From contig FR890611.1 of NCBI GenBank assembly GCA_000435075.1, forward strand, positions 73,997 to 83,329: a DNA stretch of 9,333 bases. The letters are read 5' to 3'. The stretch comes from Bacteroides sp. CAG:770. GTDB taxonomy: Bacteria > Bacteroidota > Bacteroidia > Bacteroidales > UBA932. How positions within the stretch are numbered: the first letter of the stretch is position 1; each line of letters begins with the position of its first letter. Below are positions 1 through 7,029 of this stretch, in pieces. Made by a program: the position numbers and the translations under genes. The notes under the pieces are model-generated. The model worked only from the letters and a program-made list of their open reading frames with translations. It ran no database searches and was not told the DNA's origin.

Positions 1-672
1 AGCAGGAATGTCAATCTTCTTTGTGTCAACATTGATGACTGACGGAAGTGCTGCAGCCTGTTTGACTGTTATCTCATGTGGCTCGACATTGGCATATTCC
101 ACTGTAATGGCGGTCTCACGTTCAGTCATTACCAAGTTCCTTTCTATTTCAAATGTGATTTCATGTTCTGTTGCAGTCAGGTCCTTGACCCAGTCATCCC
201 CGCAATTGACTTTAAGGCTTTCCCCGCTGAGCGGATTCTGCACTGTGTAGGCAATCTGCACCTTCTCACCGTCACATGGTACTTCGACTACGGTCTTCTC
301 AATCGACAGGGAAGTGCATCCCTTCTGGCGTACAGTGAAAAATACATCCTCCTTCAGGTTAGGATAAGTCAATGTAATCTTGGCTTCACGGAAAGATTCT
401 TCTTGATTTGTGGCGACATTGAATGAGATTCGGCTGGCTGAAATCTCGAAATCTGAGAGCCATTCCTCCTTGTTGAGGATTTCGATAGTTGCATCTTTCA
501 CAGGGTCAGTAAGCTGATAACCGATTGTAGCAGAGCCGCCTTCAGCTGCGACTTCGACCAAATCGCTATTCAGGGTCAGTTCAGGAATTACTACCGGAGT
601 TTCTTCCGAGCATCCGATACTTGCTAACATTGATACAAGCAGTACCAACGGCGAAAAGTTCTTTAAGCGCAT
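1..672 (-). CDS. BACON-domain surface lipoprotein, N-terminal part (runs off left edge)
   Basis: The frame is open from an ATG at 672-670 to the window edge, giving 224 residues and no stop. Residues 1-20 form a lipoprotein signal: MRLKN, then a hydrophobic stretch ending S-I-G before Cys21. The next residues, S-E-E, resemble the acidic lipoprotein export signal that sends Bacteroidota lipoproteins to the cell surface. Two consecutive beta-sandwich units follow, at about 31-118 and 119-207. Each has the BACON pattern: an EVxxxGG or EVPCDGE strand turn, a Trp in a D/E-W-(L/V) loop (W71, W161), a charged R/E-A-x-I-T strand, and a closing V-x-Q or V-K-Q-A. A third unit starts at about 209. BACON domains are common in surface glycan-binding proteins and glycosidases of Bacteroidota, so a role in carbohydrate binding or protein adhesion is inferred. 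The C-terminal domain that would define the function lies outside the window. Confidence 0.8.
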   Translation of the reverse strand, partial: MRLKNFSPLVLLVSMLASIGCSEETPVVIPELTLNSDLVEVAAEGGSATIGYQLTDPVKDATIEILNKEEWLSDFEISASRISFNVATNQEESFREAKITLTYPNLKEDVFFTVRQKGCTSLSIEKTVVEVPCDGEKVQIAYTVQNPLSGESLKVNCGDDWVKDLTATEHEITFEIERNLVMTERETAITVEYANVEPHEITVKQAAALPSVINVDTKKIDIPA

Positions 673-739
673 ATTATTGGTTTTATAAATGTTGTTGCCT
701 TAAGCAATCCTGTTCCGAATTTCCGGTTCGGAGCGCACG

Positions 740-771
740 CAATTTTAGATATTTCTGGCTTCATTCGCAAT
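740..771 (-). promoter_or_regulatory. Candidate Bacteroides-type promoter of the BACON lipoprotein gene
   Basis: Read on the minus strand, ATTG (771-768) is followed after 20 nt by TAAAATTG (747-740). This is one mismatch per box from TTTG-N20-TAnnTTTG. Transcription would start near 733 and give a leader of about 60 nt. That leader would begin with a short hairpin, TCCGAA/TTCGGA, at 714-732. No experimental support is possible here. Confidence 0.4.
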
Positions 772-833
772 AGTTTTTTCACATAAAGCGTTATAAGAAT
801 ATGCCTCAAGATGAATTTTTGCACTTTTAGGAT

Positions 834-994
834 AGTAATCCTTAAAAAATAACTTGGTAATCTTTGCTCGTCTTTTCGGTCTATATTCCTTTTTTCATCA
901 GTCGTGTACGTCCAGTACACTCCTTCTTCGGAAAAGAAATCTATCCTCGAAAATCCTTCACAAATCTTTACCAACTTATTTTTTCATGCTTACT
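834..994. repeat. Foldback (MITE-like) intergenic repeat, copy 1, 161 bp
   Basis: This copy is about 90% identical by eye to 8737-8894, in the same orientation. Its ends are imperfect inverted repeats of about 30 bp: the left end reads AGTAA...AAAAAATAACTTGGTAA, and the right end read in reverse is AGTAA...AAAAAATAAGTTGGTAAAG. At the centre is a perfect hairpin, GTGTAC (904-909), loop GTCCA, GTACAC (915-920); an outer CTTTTC/GAAAAG pair flanks it. The whole unit is therefore a nested imperfect palindrome. Between the copies one stem pair changes on both sides (A-T here, G-C in copy 2), while three single-base length differences disrupt every reading frame. It is therefore a structured non-coding element. 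The right end abuts the terminator at 995-1028. No clear target-site duplication is visible. Confidence 0.85.
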
Positions 995-1028
995 AAAAAC
1001 ACCCGCTGGACTATTGCCCGGCGGGTGT
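995..1028 (-). terminator. Rho-independent terminator of the Gfo/Idh/MocA gene
   Basis: ACACCCGC (999-1006) pairs perfectly with GCGGGTGT (1021-1028). Two more G-C pairs lie inside a single mismatch on the transcribed strand. On the minus strand the stem is followed by TTTTT (999-995). It lies 25 nt behind the stop codon of the oxidoreductase gene. The last T of the tract touches the AGTAA end of the foldback repeat. Confidence 0.85.
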
Positions 1029-1052
1029 CATAGGATCAGTATATCGTAAATG

Positions 1053-2486
1053 TTATTTAACATTGACCTCGACCTTCTTGTGGGAAAGACGGCTCTTTTC
1101 AGCGCGGAATCCCATGACGTGGCTCTCGATGGATGCGTCAATGTCACTTGTCAGCTTGCTTGCGTCCTGCCAAGAAACTGCCTCCACGAAATCACATACG
1201 AGCGCCATATCTCCGCCGCCATGTCCGGAACCCTTGTATTCAGGAATGTCAGCCATCTTCTTGTCCCACACGATCTTTCTGTTGCTTCGGAACTCGTAGA
1301 TAGTGAAAGTAGAACCGTCACCCTCAATGTATCCGGTCGTACCCATGACACGTGTCCTGCGGCCGCCGTAAGGAGTGAACGCCTCCATTGAGAAAGCTGC
1401 GGTAGTGCCATCCTCGAATACCATTTCGCTTACGAAATGATCCGGCTGGTTGTTGTCGCAATGATAGACGCAGCGTCCCCAGACATTGGAAGGGTCGGAA
1501 ATCTTGCTCATGATTTCAGCCTCGTCCTTCGGATTCTTCAGGTCGAACACGCCGAGATGAGCCTTTCTCTTCACGTAAATGTCAATGGCAGAGAACGGAC
1601 AAGTGCTTTCGTGAGGACATCCGTCGGTACAACGCATTGGCGCACCCTCCGGTGCGTTTTCGGCTTTGAACCAAGTCAATGAACCGTCGGCGACGATGCT
1701 CTTGCAATGTTTGCCCACGAACCAGCGGAGAATGTCCAGGTCGTGGCAGCTCTTTGCAAGGATGATAGGAGTGGTTTCCTTGGAATCCCTCCAGTTGCCC
1801 CTGACATATGAATGGGCCATGTGGCGGCACTCGATAGGCTCCATGTGCTGGATGCTTATGAGCTTGCCGATCATGCCGGTATGGATGGCCTGGTACATTG
1901 CCCTGAAATATGGACTGTAGCGGAGCACGTGGCAGACTGCTACGATGTGACCATATTTGTGGGCCTGCTTTGCGATATCCGTGCACTCTTTTTCGCTCTG
2001 TGCTACAGGCTTTTCGAGAAGTACATCATATCCCCACTCAAGGGCTTTCATGCATGGCTCGTAGTGGGTGTCGTCAGGAGTTGCGATGACTACGGCGTCA
2101 GCAAACTTCGGAACGGTAAAGACCTCACTCCAGTCCCCGAAACGATGCTCCTCAGGGACATTGAACTTGTCTCCGGTGGCATTCTTTCTAGATTCGCGGA
2201 TATCGGACACTCCGACTATCTGCATGCACTCAGGATATTTCTTGGCATAATTGGCATATGTGCGTCCTCTGTTGCCGGCACCGATGATGATTACCTTTAC
2301 AGGGCCGTTCTTGACATCTGCCCTCAATCCCTTTACAGGGAAATCCACTTCCGGGTCTGTAGTCGCTGAACTGTCAGCAGATACGCCCAGGGCCTTGCCT
2401 GCTGCCTTGACTGTTTCCCCGGTTCCGAGGAATGTGGCCCCGGCGGTCAGTACACCGAGACTCTTGAGAAAGTCTTTTCGATTCAT
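1053..2486 (-). CDS. Exported Gfo/Idh/MocA-family oxidoreductase
   Basis: This 477-residue protein belongs to the Gfo/Idh/MocA family, NAD(P)-dependent enzymes that mostly oxidise or reduce sugars and sugar derivatives. The N-terminus (NRKDFLKSLG, then a hydrophobic segment to about residue 30) resembles a Tat signal with RK in place of RR. This is common in exported Bacteroidota members that leave with bound cofactor. The Rossmann nucleotide site is V-I-I-I-G-A-G-N-R-G at 65-74. The family's E-K-P motif is at 158-160 and a candidate catalytic H-D-L-D at 248-251. Unusual for the wider family is a Cys cluster, C286-x3-C290-x5-C296 and C339-x3-C343, which suggests a metal site or disulfides. 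The gene lies 107 bp behind the GH125 mannosidase on the same strand, so a role in glycan or sugar processing is inferred. A GH109-type glycosidase is an alternative; the substrate cannot be read from sequence. Confidence 0.85.
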   Translation of the reverse strand: MNRKDFLKSLGVLTAGATFLGTGETVKAAGKALGVSADSSATTDPEVDFPVKGLRADVKNGPVKVIIIGAGNRGRTYANYAKKYPECMQIVGVSDIRESRKNATGDKFNVPEEHRFGDWSEVFTVPKFADAVVIATPDDTHYEPCMKALEWGYDVLLEKPVAQSEKECTDIAKQAHKYGHIVAVCHVLRYSPYFRAMYQAIHTGMIGKLISIQHMEPIECRHMAHSYVRGNWRDSKETTPIILAKSCHDLDILRWFVGKHCKSIVADGSLTWFKAENAPEGAPMRCTDGCPHESTCPFSAIDIYVKRKAHLGVFDLKNPKDEAEIMSKISDPSNVWGRCVYHCDNNQPDHFVSEMVFEDGTTAAFSMEAFTPYGGRRTRVMGTTGYIEGDGSTFTIYEFRSNRKIVWDKKMADIPEYKGSGHGGGDMALVCDFVEAVSWQDASKLTSDIDASIESHVMGFRAEKSRLSHKKVEVNVK

Positions 2487-2511
2487 TGATCAAGAAATTA
2501 TGTGTTTTCGT

Positions 2512-2532
2512 GAAACCGGCTCTGACGGTTTC
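2512..2532. promoter_or_regulatory. Perfect 7-bp inverted repeat in the oxidoreductase leader
   Basis: GAAACCG (2512-2518) and CGGTTTC (2526-2532) are separated by 7 nt. The repeat lies between the candidate promoter and the ATG at 2486. No T-tract follows on either strand, so it does not look like a terminator. An operator or a leader hairpin are the likelier readings. Confidence 0.3.
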
Positions 2533-2553
2533 TGAAATTCGTTAATGAATGCG

Positions 2554-2585
2554 CTAATTTACGAGTTTTTTTACGACTTTCGAAA
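2554..2585 (-). promoter_or_regulatory. Candidate promoter of the oxidoreductase gene
   Basis: On the minus strand, TTTC (2585-2582) is followed after 20 nt by TAAATTAG (2561-2554). Each box has one mismatch to TTTG-N20-TAnnTTTG. The leader would be about 60 nt. The gene may therefore be transcribed separately from GH125, although read-through is also possible because no terminator separates them. Confidence 0.35.
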
Positions 2586-2593
2586 CGGAACTC

Positions 2594-4006
2594 TTATTTT
2601 TTCGCTTTTATCGAATTCAGCAAATCAAGTTTGCCTTCATCGATGAGGTGGACGATAAGTTCTCCGAAAAGCGTGTTGGCCCAGGCGAACCATGAGCGGG
2701 TGAAATTGTCCGGATTGTCCTTGTGGAAGGACTCATGCATGAAGCCTGTGCCTGCATCGGTGTTCATCAATGTCTCGATGCACCACTTGATTTCTTTGTC
2801 ATCATTTGAAGTGAAGGCCTTCATCATGATGCTCATCGGCCAAACCATGTCATAACCGATGTGAGGACTGCCTATACCTTCTCCTGCTTTTCCCTTGAAG
2901 AAATAAGGATTGGATGAACTCCATACGAAACGCTTGGTATTCTGCCAGATAGGGTCGTCAGACGGAACATCGCCGAGGTAAGGCATCGCGAGAAGGCTTG
3001 GAACATTGGCATCATCCATGAGGAATCTGTTGCCGAATCCATCGACTTCGAAAGCGTAGATTTTTCCGAATTCAGGATGCTCTACGATAGCATATTTTTT
3101 CAATGCTGCCTCTACTTCGTCAGCAAGTCTGCTGCATTCCTTTGCAGTCTTCTTGTCCTTGCCGACTGTCTCCAGGATTTCTGCCGCCTTTCTCAATGAT
3201 GATACGGCGAAGAAGTTGGACGGAACGAGGAAGTCGAATGTGGTGGCGTCATCAGATGGTCTGAACGATGAAACGATGAGACCTACAGGGTTGACCGGAT
3301 TTCCCCAACCTGAACAGCACTTGGTGTCCAACTGGCGTTCTGTCTTGCGCATGAAACTGTAGCTTCCAAGTCCATCCTTTCTCTGCTGCTCTTTCATTAC
3401 ATTGAGGATCAGTCTTATAGCCTTGTTCCATGTCTCGTCGAAAATGGAATCGTCACCGGTCACTTTCCAATATTCGTAAGCCAGTCGGATAGGGTAGCAT
3501 TGAGAATCGATTTCCCATTTGCGCTCGAAAATCTCCGGTTTCATGTCTGTAATGTCATTGGCACCGCCGTCACCTGTAGGACCGTCGTTGAATGCGTTTG
3601 CATACGGGTCAATGCAGATGAGCGAAAGCTGGCAGCGGATTACTCCTTCAAGCATCTGGCGGAGGTTTTCATCCTCCTTGGCGTACTTTACGTAAGGCCA
3701 GACCTGTGCTCCGGAATCCCTGAGCCACATCGCATGAATGTCTCCAGTATATACGAATGTGCGGAAATTCCCGTTTTCATCTTTGCCGAAGTGTACTGTC
3801 GTGTCGAGAGTGTTCGGGTAGCAGTTTGTGAACATCCATCTAAGATATGGATTTGTGAGCTGGGACGATACCTGCTCTATTTTCTTTTCGACTGCTGCCG
3901 ATGTGAAAAGTCTGTTCTCCGGCTCCGGACGCTGAGATTTGTAGTCGGTGGCGAGTGCCGACACTGAGGCAGTTATGCCAAGGATAGTGATTAAAAACTT
4001 GTTCAT
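2594..4006 (-). CDS. GH125 exo-alpha-1,6-mannosidase, exported
   Basis: This 470-residue glycoside hydrolase of family 125 is an inverting enzyme that removes terminal alpha-1,6-linked mannose, for example from N-glycan cores or mannan. Residues 1-19 form a cleavable signal peptide ending S-A-L-A, so it acts in the periplasm or beyond. The rest is the (alpha/alpha)6 domain with family landmarks: T-G-D-I-H-A-M-W-L-R-D-S at 87-98, W-E-I-D-S at 164-168, S-F-R-P-S-D-D-A at 247-254 and G-F-M-H-E-S-F-H at 421-428. In the Streptococcus pneumoniae enzyme I recall Asp220 as acid and Glu393 as base. D252 and E425 here sit at the same offset of 32 and are the likely equivalents. Length fits the family. 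Upstream lie the tRNA terminator and no convincing promoter; downstream is the oxidoreductase. No SusC/SusD pair or other mannosidase is in view. Confidence 0.92.
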   Translation of the reverse strand: MNKFLITILGITASVSALATDYKSQRPEPENRLFTSAAVEKKIEQVSSQLTNPYLRWMFTNCYPNTLDTTVHFGKDENGNFRTFVYTGDIHAMWLRDSGAQVWPYVKYAKEDENLRQMLEGVIRCQLSLICIDPYANAFNDGPTGDGGANDITDMKPEIFERKWEIDSQCYPIRLAYEYWKVTGDDSIFDETWNKAIRLILNVMKEQQRKDGLGSYSFMRKTERQLDTKCCSGWGNPVNPVGLIVSSFRPSDDATTFDFLVPSNFFAVSSLRKAAEILETVGKDKKTAKECSRLADEVEAALKKYAIVEHPEFGKIYAFEVDGFGNRFLMDDANVPSLLAMPYLGDVPSDDPIWQNTKRFVWSSSNPYFFKGKAGEGIGSPHIGYDMVWPMSIMMKAFTSNDDKEIKWCIETLMNTDAGTGFMHESFHKDNPDNFTRSWFAWANTLFGELIVHLIDEGKLDLLNSIKAKK

Positions 4007-4060
4007 GTCTGTTTGTGTTTGTATGTTGCAAGTTACTCAAAATCATGTCACAAAACAACT

Positions 4061-4097
4061 AGAGGGGTGACTAAAACTGAATTTTAGTCACCCCTCT
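4061..4097 (-). terminator. Strong 16-bp-stem terminator behind tRNA-Arg
   Basis: Positions 4061-4076 (AGAGGGGTGACTAAAA) pair perfectly with 4082-4097 around a 5-nt loop. On the minus strand the stem base is followed by AGTTGTTTTG, a broken T-tract. The stem begins at the A of the encoded CCA, so the processed tRNA end and the terminator share a base. It closes the DUF177-rpmF-tRNA unit and separates it from GH125. Confidence 0.8.
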
Positions 4098-4099
4098 GG

Positions 4100-4171
4100 T
4101 AGCCCCGACAGGAATCGAACCTGTATTTAAAGTTTAGGAAACTTCCGTTCTATCCGTTGAACTACAGGGCC
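4100..4171 (-). tRNA. tRNA-Arg, anticodon CCU
   Basis: The cloverleaf folds by hand. The acceptor GGCCCTG pairs with CGGGGCT, with G1-U72 and U6-G67 as wobbles. The D stem is GTTC/GAAC with loop AACGGATA. The anticodon stem is GAAGT/ACTTT with loop TTCCTAA, giving CCU, which reads AGG. The T arm is ACAGG-TTCGATT-CCTGT, and the discriminator is A73. A CCA end follows in the DNA (4099-4097). The gene starts only 16 nt behind the rpmF stop with no room for its own promoter, so it is probably cut from the rpmF transcript. Confidence 0.95.
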
Positions 4172-4187
4172 ATTATGAGAAAAGAGC

Positions 4188-4373
4188 TTATTCAGCTACT
4201 TTCTTCTCAATAATCTGACGGCCTCTGTAGAAGCCACACTCAGGACATACTCTGTGATACATTACTGTAGCACCGCAATTAGGGCATGTTGCGAGAGTAG
4301 GAACAGCAGCGAAGTCGTGTGTTCTTCTCTTGTCCCTTCTTTGCTTTGAAAGTTTGTGTTTCGGATGTGCCAT
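4188..4373 (-). CDS. rpmF: 50S ribosomal protein L32
   Basis: This 61-residue protein starts M-A-H-P-K-H-K-L-S-K, the usual L32 opening, followed by a basic RNA-binding stretch (QRRDKRRTHD). It then has a zinc ribbon with C30-x2-C33 and C43-x2-C46. All four cysteines are present, so this is the zinc-binding (C+) form. L32 is a component of the large ribosomal subunit near the exit-tunnel side. It lies 43 bp behind the DUF177 gene, the widespread yceD-rpmF pairing. The plsX and fabH genes that follow it in Escherichia coli are missing here; a tRNA-Arg gene comes next instead. Confidence 0.97.
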   Translation of the reverse strand: MAHPKHKLSKQRRDKRRTHDFAAVPTLATCPNCGATVMYHRVCPECGFYRGRQIIEKKVAE

Positions 4374-4416
4374 TGTTATATACTTTTAATTATTTATTCA
4401 CTTTCTGTGCTCGTTC

Positions 4417-4968
4417 TTAATTCTTATCCAGATTCAATCCCTTGAGCACTGCAAAAGGATTGTCCTTGTTGTCTGCTTTTTCTTCTTCCTTTGTCTCTGC
4501 TACGGAACCTCCGTTCAAGTATCTGAGCGCCAGAGGATTGCATCCTCCTTCCTCGTGAACTCTCTGCATTGGCAGGGCCAGATATGCATAGTCATAAACT
4601 ATCTGACTCATATCCATGTCAGCTCCGTCTTCAGGCAGATAGACGATTTCCCTATCGTCCTCATCTGTCACCGTCTCTTCAGACGATGTCGGCTCGGGAC
4701 CGAATTTCACACTGAGTCTCGCCTCCGTCTCTATCGGGAGCTCGACATCTTCCATGCATCTGTCGCAAGGAACTGTCAACGTCCCGCTGAGTCTGCAGTC
4801 AATTCCGAGGTATGAACCGGATTTTTCTGCCGTGACTTCCACTGTCACATCGGATTCAAGGATGTCAGCATTTCCGAAATTCCGGAAAAAATCTGCCCCG
4901 GCATGCCAAGAAAACTCTGTTTTTCCTGGTTTCAATCCATTCAAAGGTATGATAAAATTGTCCGTCAT
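4417..4968 (-). CDS. DUF177 (YceD-family) protein linked to L32 / 23S rRNA
   Basis: This 183-residue protein carries the DUF177 hallmark: a beta-rich core with L-x-G-T-L-x-V-P-C-D-R-C-M-E at about 60-73 (C68-x2-C71), then an acidic stretch (about 97-120) and a further Cys at 143 in E-E-G-G-C-N-P. The tail (157-169) is charged and probably flexible. YceD proteins are encoded beside rpmF in most bacteria. A plant chloroplast relative is needed for 23S rRNA accumulation, so a role in large-subunit assembly is likely but not shown for bacteria of this group. The ATG at 4968 follows a near-perfect promoter by about 25 nt, which supports this start. The gene heads the DUF177-rpmF-tRNA unit. Confidence 0.9.
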   Translation of the reverse strand: MTDNFIIPLNGLKPGKTEFSWHAGADFFRNFGNADILESDVTVEVTAEKSGSYLGIDCRLSGTLTVPCDRCMEDVELPIETEARLSVKFGPEPTSSEETVTDEDDREIVYLPEDGADMDMSQIVYDYAYLALPMQRVHEEGGCNPLALRYLNGGSVAETKEEEKADNKDNPFAVLKGLNLDKN

Positions 4969-4993
4969 TCTCCTATAAATAGATTTGGGCTTG

Positions 4994-5024
4994 CAAAGGT
5001 AAGAAAAACTTTTGGAATATCAAT
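4994..5024 (-). promoter_or_regulatory. Bacteroides-type promoter of DUF177-rpmF-tRNA-Arg
   Basis: On the minus strand, ATTG (5024-5021) is followed after 19 nt by TACCTTTG (5001-4994). The downstream box matches TAnnTTTG exactly, and the upstream box has one mismatch to TTTG. The upstream box overlaps the typA stop codon (5022-5020). The transcript would start near 4987, giving a leader of about 20 nt. Confidence 0.7.
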
Positions 5025-6822
5025 CCTCATCTCCGCTTTTTCTTTTCCTTTCTATAGGATCAAGCAAAATCTTGCGGATTCTGAGGTGGTGAGGAGTAAC
5101 TTCCACGAGTTCATCTTCATTGATATACTCAAGCATTTCCTCGAGCGTCATCTTAATTGCAGGAGGAAGGATGATCTTCTCGTCACTTCCGGCTGCACGT
5201 ACGTTGGTGAGCTTCTTTGTCTTGCAGATATTGACATTGAGGTCACGGTCACGTGTGTGCTCTCCTACGACCATACCCATGTAGATTTCCTCGCCCGGAT
5301 CAACGAAGAACTTGCCTCTGTCGAGGAGTTTGTTCATGGAGTATGCGATGGCCTCTCCTGTTTCGAGTGAAACGAGTGAACCGTTGGTCCTATGCTCGAT
5401 ATCACCCTTGTAAGGCTGGTAATCCTTGAATCTGTGGGCTACGACAGCCTCTCCCTGTGATGCGGTGAGGAGGTTGCTCCTGAGTCCCATGAGACCTCTG
5501 GTAGGGATTTCGAATTCGAGAAGTGTCCTGTCTCCCCTCGGCTCCATGTGGATGAGCGCACCTTTTCTTCTTGTTGAAATCTCGATGGCTGCACCTACGA
5601 ACTGCTCTGGAACTTCGATGCTGAGTTCCTCGATAGGCTCGCATCTCTGTCCGTTGATGGTCTTGTCGAGTACCTTAGGCTGACCTACCTGAAGTTCGAA
5701 TCCTTCACGTCTCATTTCCTCGATGAGGACTGAAAGGTGAAGCACGCCACGTCCGTAAACTACGAATGAATCTGCGTTCAGGCCCGGTTTTACGCGAAGT
5801 GCGAGGTTCTTCTCGAGTTCTTTGTCGAGACGGTCCTTGATATGTCTTGAGGTGACGAACTTGCCGTCTTTTCCGAAGAACGGTGAATTGTTGATAGTGA
5901 AGAGCATACTCATGGTAGGCTCGTCAATGGCAATCGGCGGAAGTGCTTCAGGGTTCTCGAAATCTGCGATAGTGTCGCCGATTTCGAAACCGTCGATACC
6001 TACGACAGCGCAGATGTCACCGCACTGAACCTCAGGAACTTCTTTCTTTCCGAGTCCTTCGAATACGAGCAGCTGCTTGATTTTCTGCTTCTCTATCCTG
6101 TCATATCTCTTGCAGAGACTGATGTTCATGCCTGTTTTGAGAGTACCTCTCGTAACTCTTCCCACTGCGATACGTCCCACGTATGGAGAGTATTCGAGTG
6201 AAGAAATCAGCATCTGAGGTGTGCCTTCCACCTGTGCAGGTGCAGGAATTACCTCGAGAATAGTATCTAGAAGCGGGGTGATGTTGTCGGTAGGTTTCTT
6301 CCAGTCAAGAGACATCCAGCCCTGCTTTGCGCTTCCGAATACTGTGCGGAAATCAAGCTGGTCCTCATTGGCATTGAGGGAGAACATCAGGTCGAACACC
6401 TCTTCCTGAACTTCGTCAGGACGGCAGTTCGGCTTATCGACTTTGTTTACTACGACGATAGGTTTCTTTCCCATCTGGAGCGCCTTCTGGAGCACGAATC
6501 TTGTCTGAGGCATGCAGCCCTCGAACGCATCCACCAGGAGGAGAACTCCGTCCGCCATGTTCAAGACTCTCTCTACTTCACCTCCGAAATCGCTATGGCC
6601 CGGAGTGTCTATAATATTGATTTTTACACCCTTATATACCACAGATACGTTCTTGGCAAGGATGGTTATACCTCTTTCCCTTTCAATGTCATTGTTGTCG
6701 AGAATCAGTTCCCCGAGATTTTCAGGCTGTCTTACAAGGTTTGCCTGATAAATCATACGGTCCACGAGAGTCGTCTTACCGTGATCGACGTGTGCGATAA
6801 TCGCAATGTTCCTAACGTCCAT
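5020..6822 (-). CDS. typA: Translational GTPase TypA/BipA
   Basis: This 600-residue GTPase of the EF-G/LepA class binds the ribosome and supports 50S assembly and stress or low-temperature growth. All G motifs are intact: A-H-V-D-H-G-K-T-T at 10-18, R-G-I-T-I at 50-54, D-T-P-G-H at 72-76, N-K-V-D at 126-129 and G-S-A-K at 163-166. Domain II, the EF-G-like III and V domains, and the TypA-specific C-terminal domain follow. The C-terminus includes the typical R-G-L-M-G-L-R-S-N-L-L-T and T-N-V-R-A-A-G-S-D-E segments. Length is normal. The order of domains and the C-terminus exclude LepA and EF-G. The gene ends 51 bp before DUF177 with no terminator between, so some read-through into the translation operon is likely. 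It is divergent from guaA. Confidence 0.97.
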   Translation of the reverse strand: MDVRNIAIIAHVDHGKTTLVDRMIYQANLVRQPENLGELILDNNDIERERGITILAKNVSVVYKGVKINIIDTPGHSDFGGEVERVLNMADGVLLLVDAFEGCMPQTRFVLQKALQMGKKPIVVVNKVDKPNCRPDEVQEEVFDLMFSLNANEDQLDFRTVFGSAKQGWMSLDWKKPTDNITPLLDTILEVIPAPAQVEGTPQMLISSLEYSPYVGRIAVGRVTRGTLKTGMNISLCKRYDRIEKQKIKQLLVFEGLGKKEVPEVQCGDICAVVGIDGFEIGDTIADFENPEALPPIAIDEPTMSMLFTINNSPFFGKDGKFVTSRHIKDRLDKELEKNLALRVKPGLNADSFVVYGRGVLHLSVLIEEMRREGFELQVGQPKVLDKTINGQRCEPIEELSIEVPEQFVGAAIEISTRRKGALIHMEPRGDRTLLEFEIPTRGLMGLRSNLLTASQGEAVVAHRFKDYQPYKGDIEHRTNGSLVSLETGEAIAYSMNKLLDRGKFFVDPGEEIYMGMVVGEHTRDRDLNVNICKTKKLTNVRAAGSDEKIILPPAIKMTLEEMLEYINEDELVEVTPHHLRIRKILLDPIERKRKSGDED

Positions 6823-6996
6823 AAATTATATTGTCTTCTTTAAATTCCTCTGATACCATCTCCGGTATCGTCTGTCGTCAAGCCTGGAAAATCTCAGCCG
6901 CGTTCCTCCCGCTTGTCTCCCGGCTTACGTCGTTTCTTCCGCGAAACTTGTCTATTATATTATATTATATCGCTCTTAATATAAACTGCAAAATTA
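6823..6996 (-). promoter_or_regulatory. typA promoter and long structured leader
   Basis: On the minus strand TAATTTTG (6996-6989) matches TAnnTTTG exactly; the expected upstream TTTG is weak. A start near 6982 would give a leader of about 160 nt, long for a Bacteroidales housekeeping gene. It contains a 5-bp tandem run (TATTA x3.6 on the plus strand, 6953-6970), a purine-rich middle, an AGCCG/CGGCT pairing (6897-6926 region) and a perfect GATACC/GGTATC hairpin at 6852-6869, about 30 nt before the ATG. I recognise no riboswitch. An alternative start inside the AT-rich run would shorten the leader. Confidence 0.4.
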
Positions 6997-7029
6997 CTCA
7001 ATTCTTCGGTTTTAATGAACTTTTTATAT

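Noticed and set aside
663..974. A 103-codon frame on the minus strand starting M-V-K-I-C-E-G-F
   Set aside because: It starts inside foldback repeat copy 1. The matching frame in copy 2 shares only the first 15 or so residues before single-base indels shift it, so the frame is not conserved.
1812..2369. A 185-codon frame antisense to the oxidoreductase gene
   Set aside because: It is a shadow frame in a conserved coding gene with no recognisable protein features.
3500..3967. A 155-codon Cys- and Val-rich frame antisense to GH125
   Set aside because: It overlaps conserved GH125 motifs in the other frame and is a shadow.
4061..4097. An attachment site of an integrated element at the tRNA 3' end
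   Set aside because: There is no integrase and no second copy of the tRNA end in the window; the palindrome fits a terminator.
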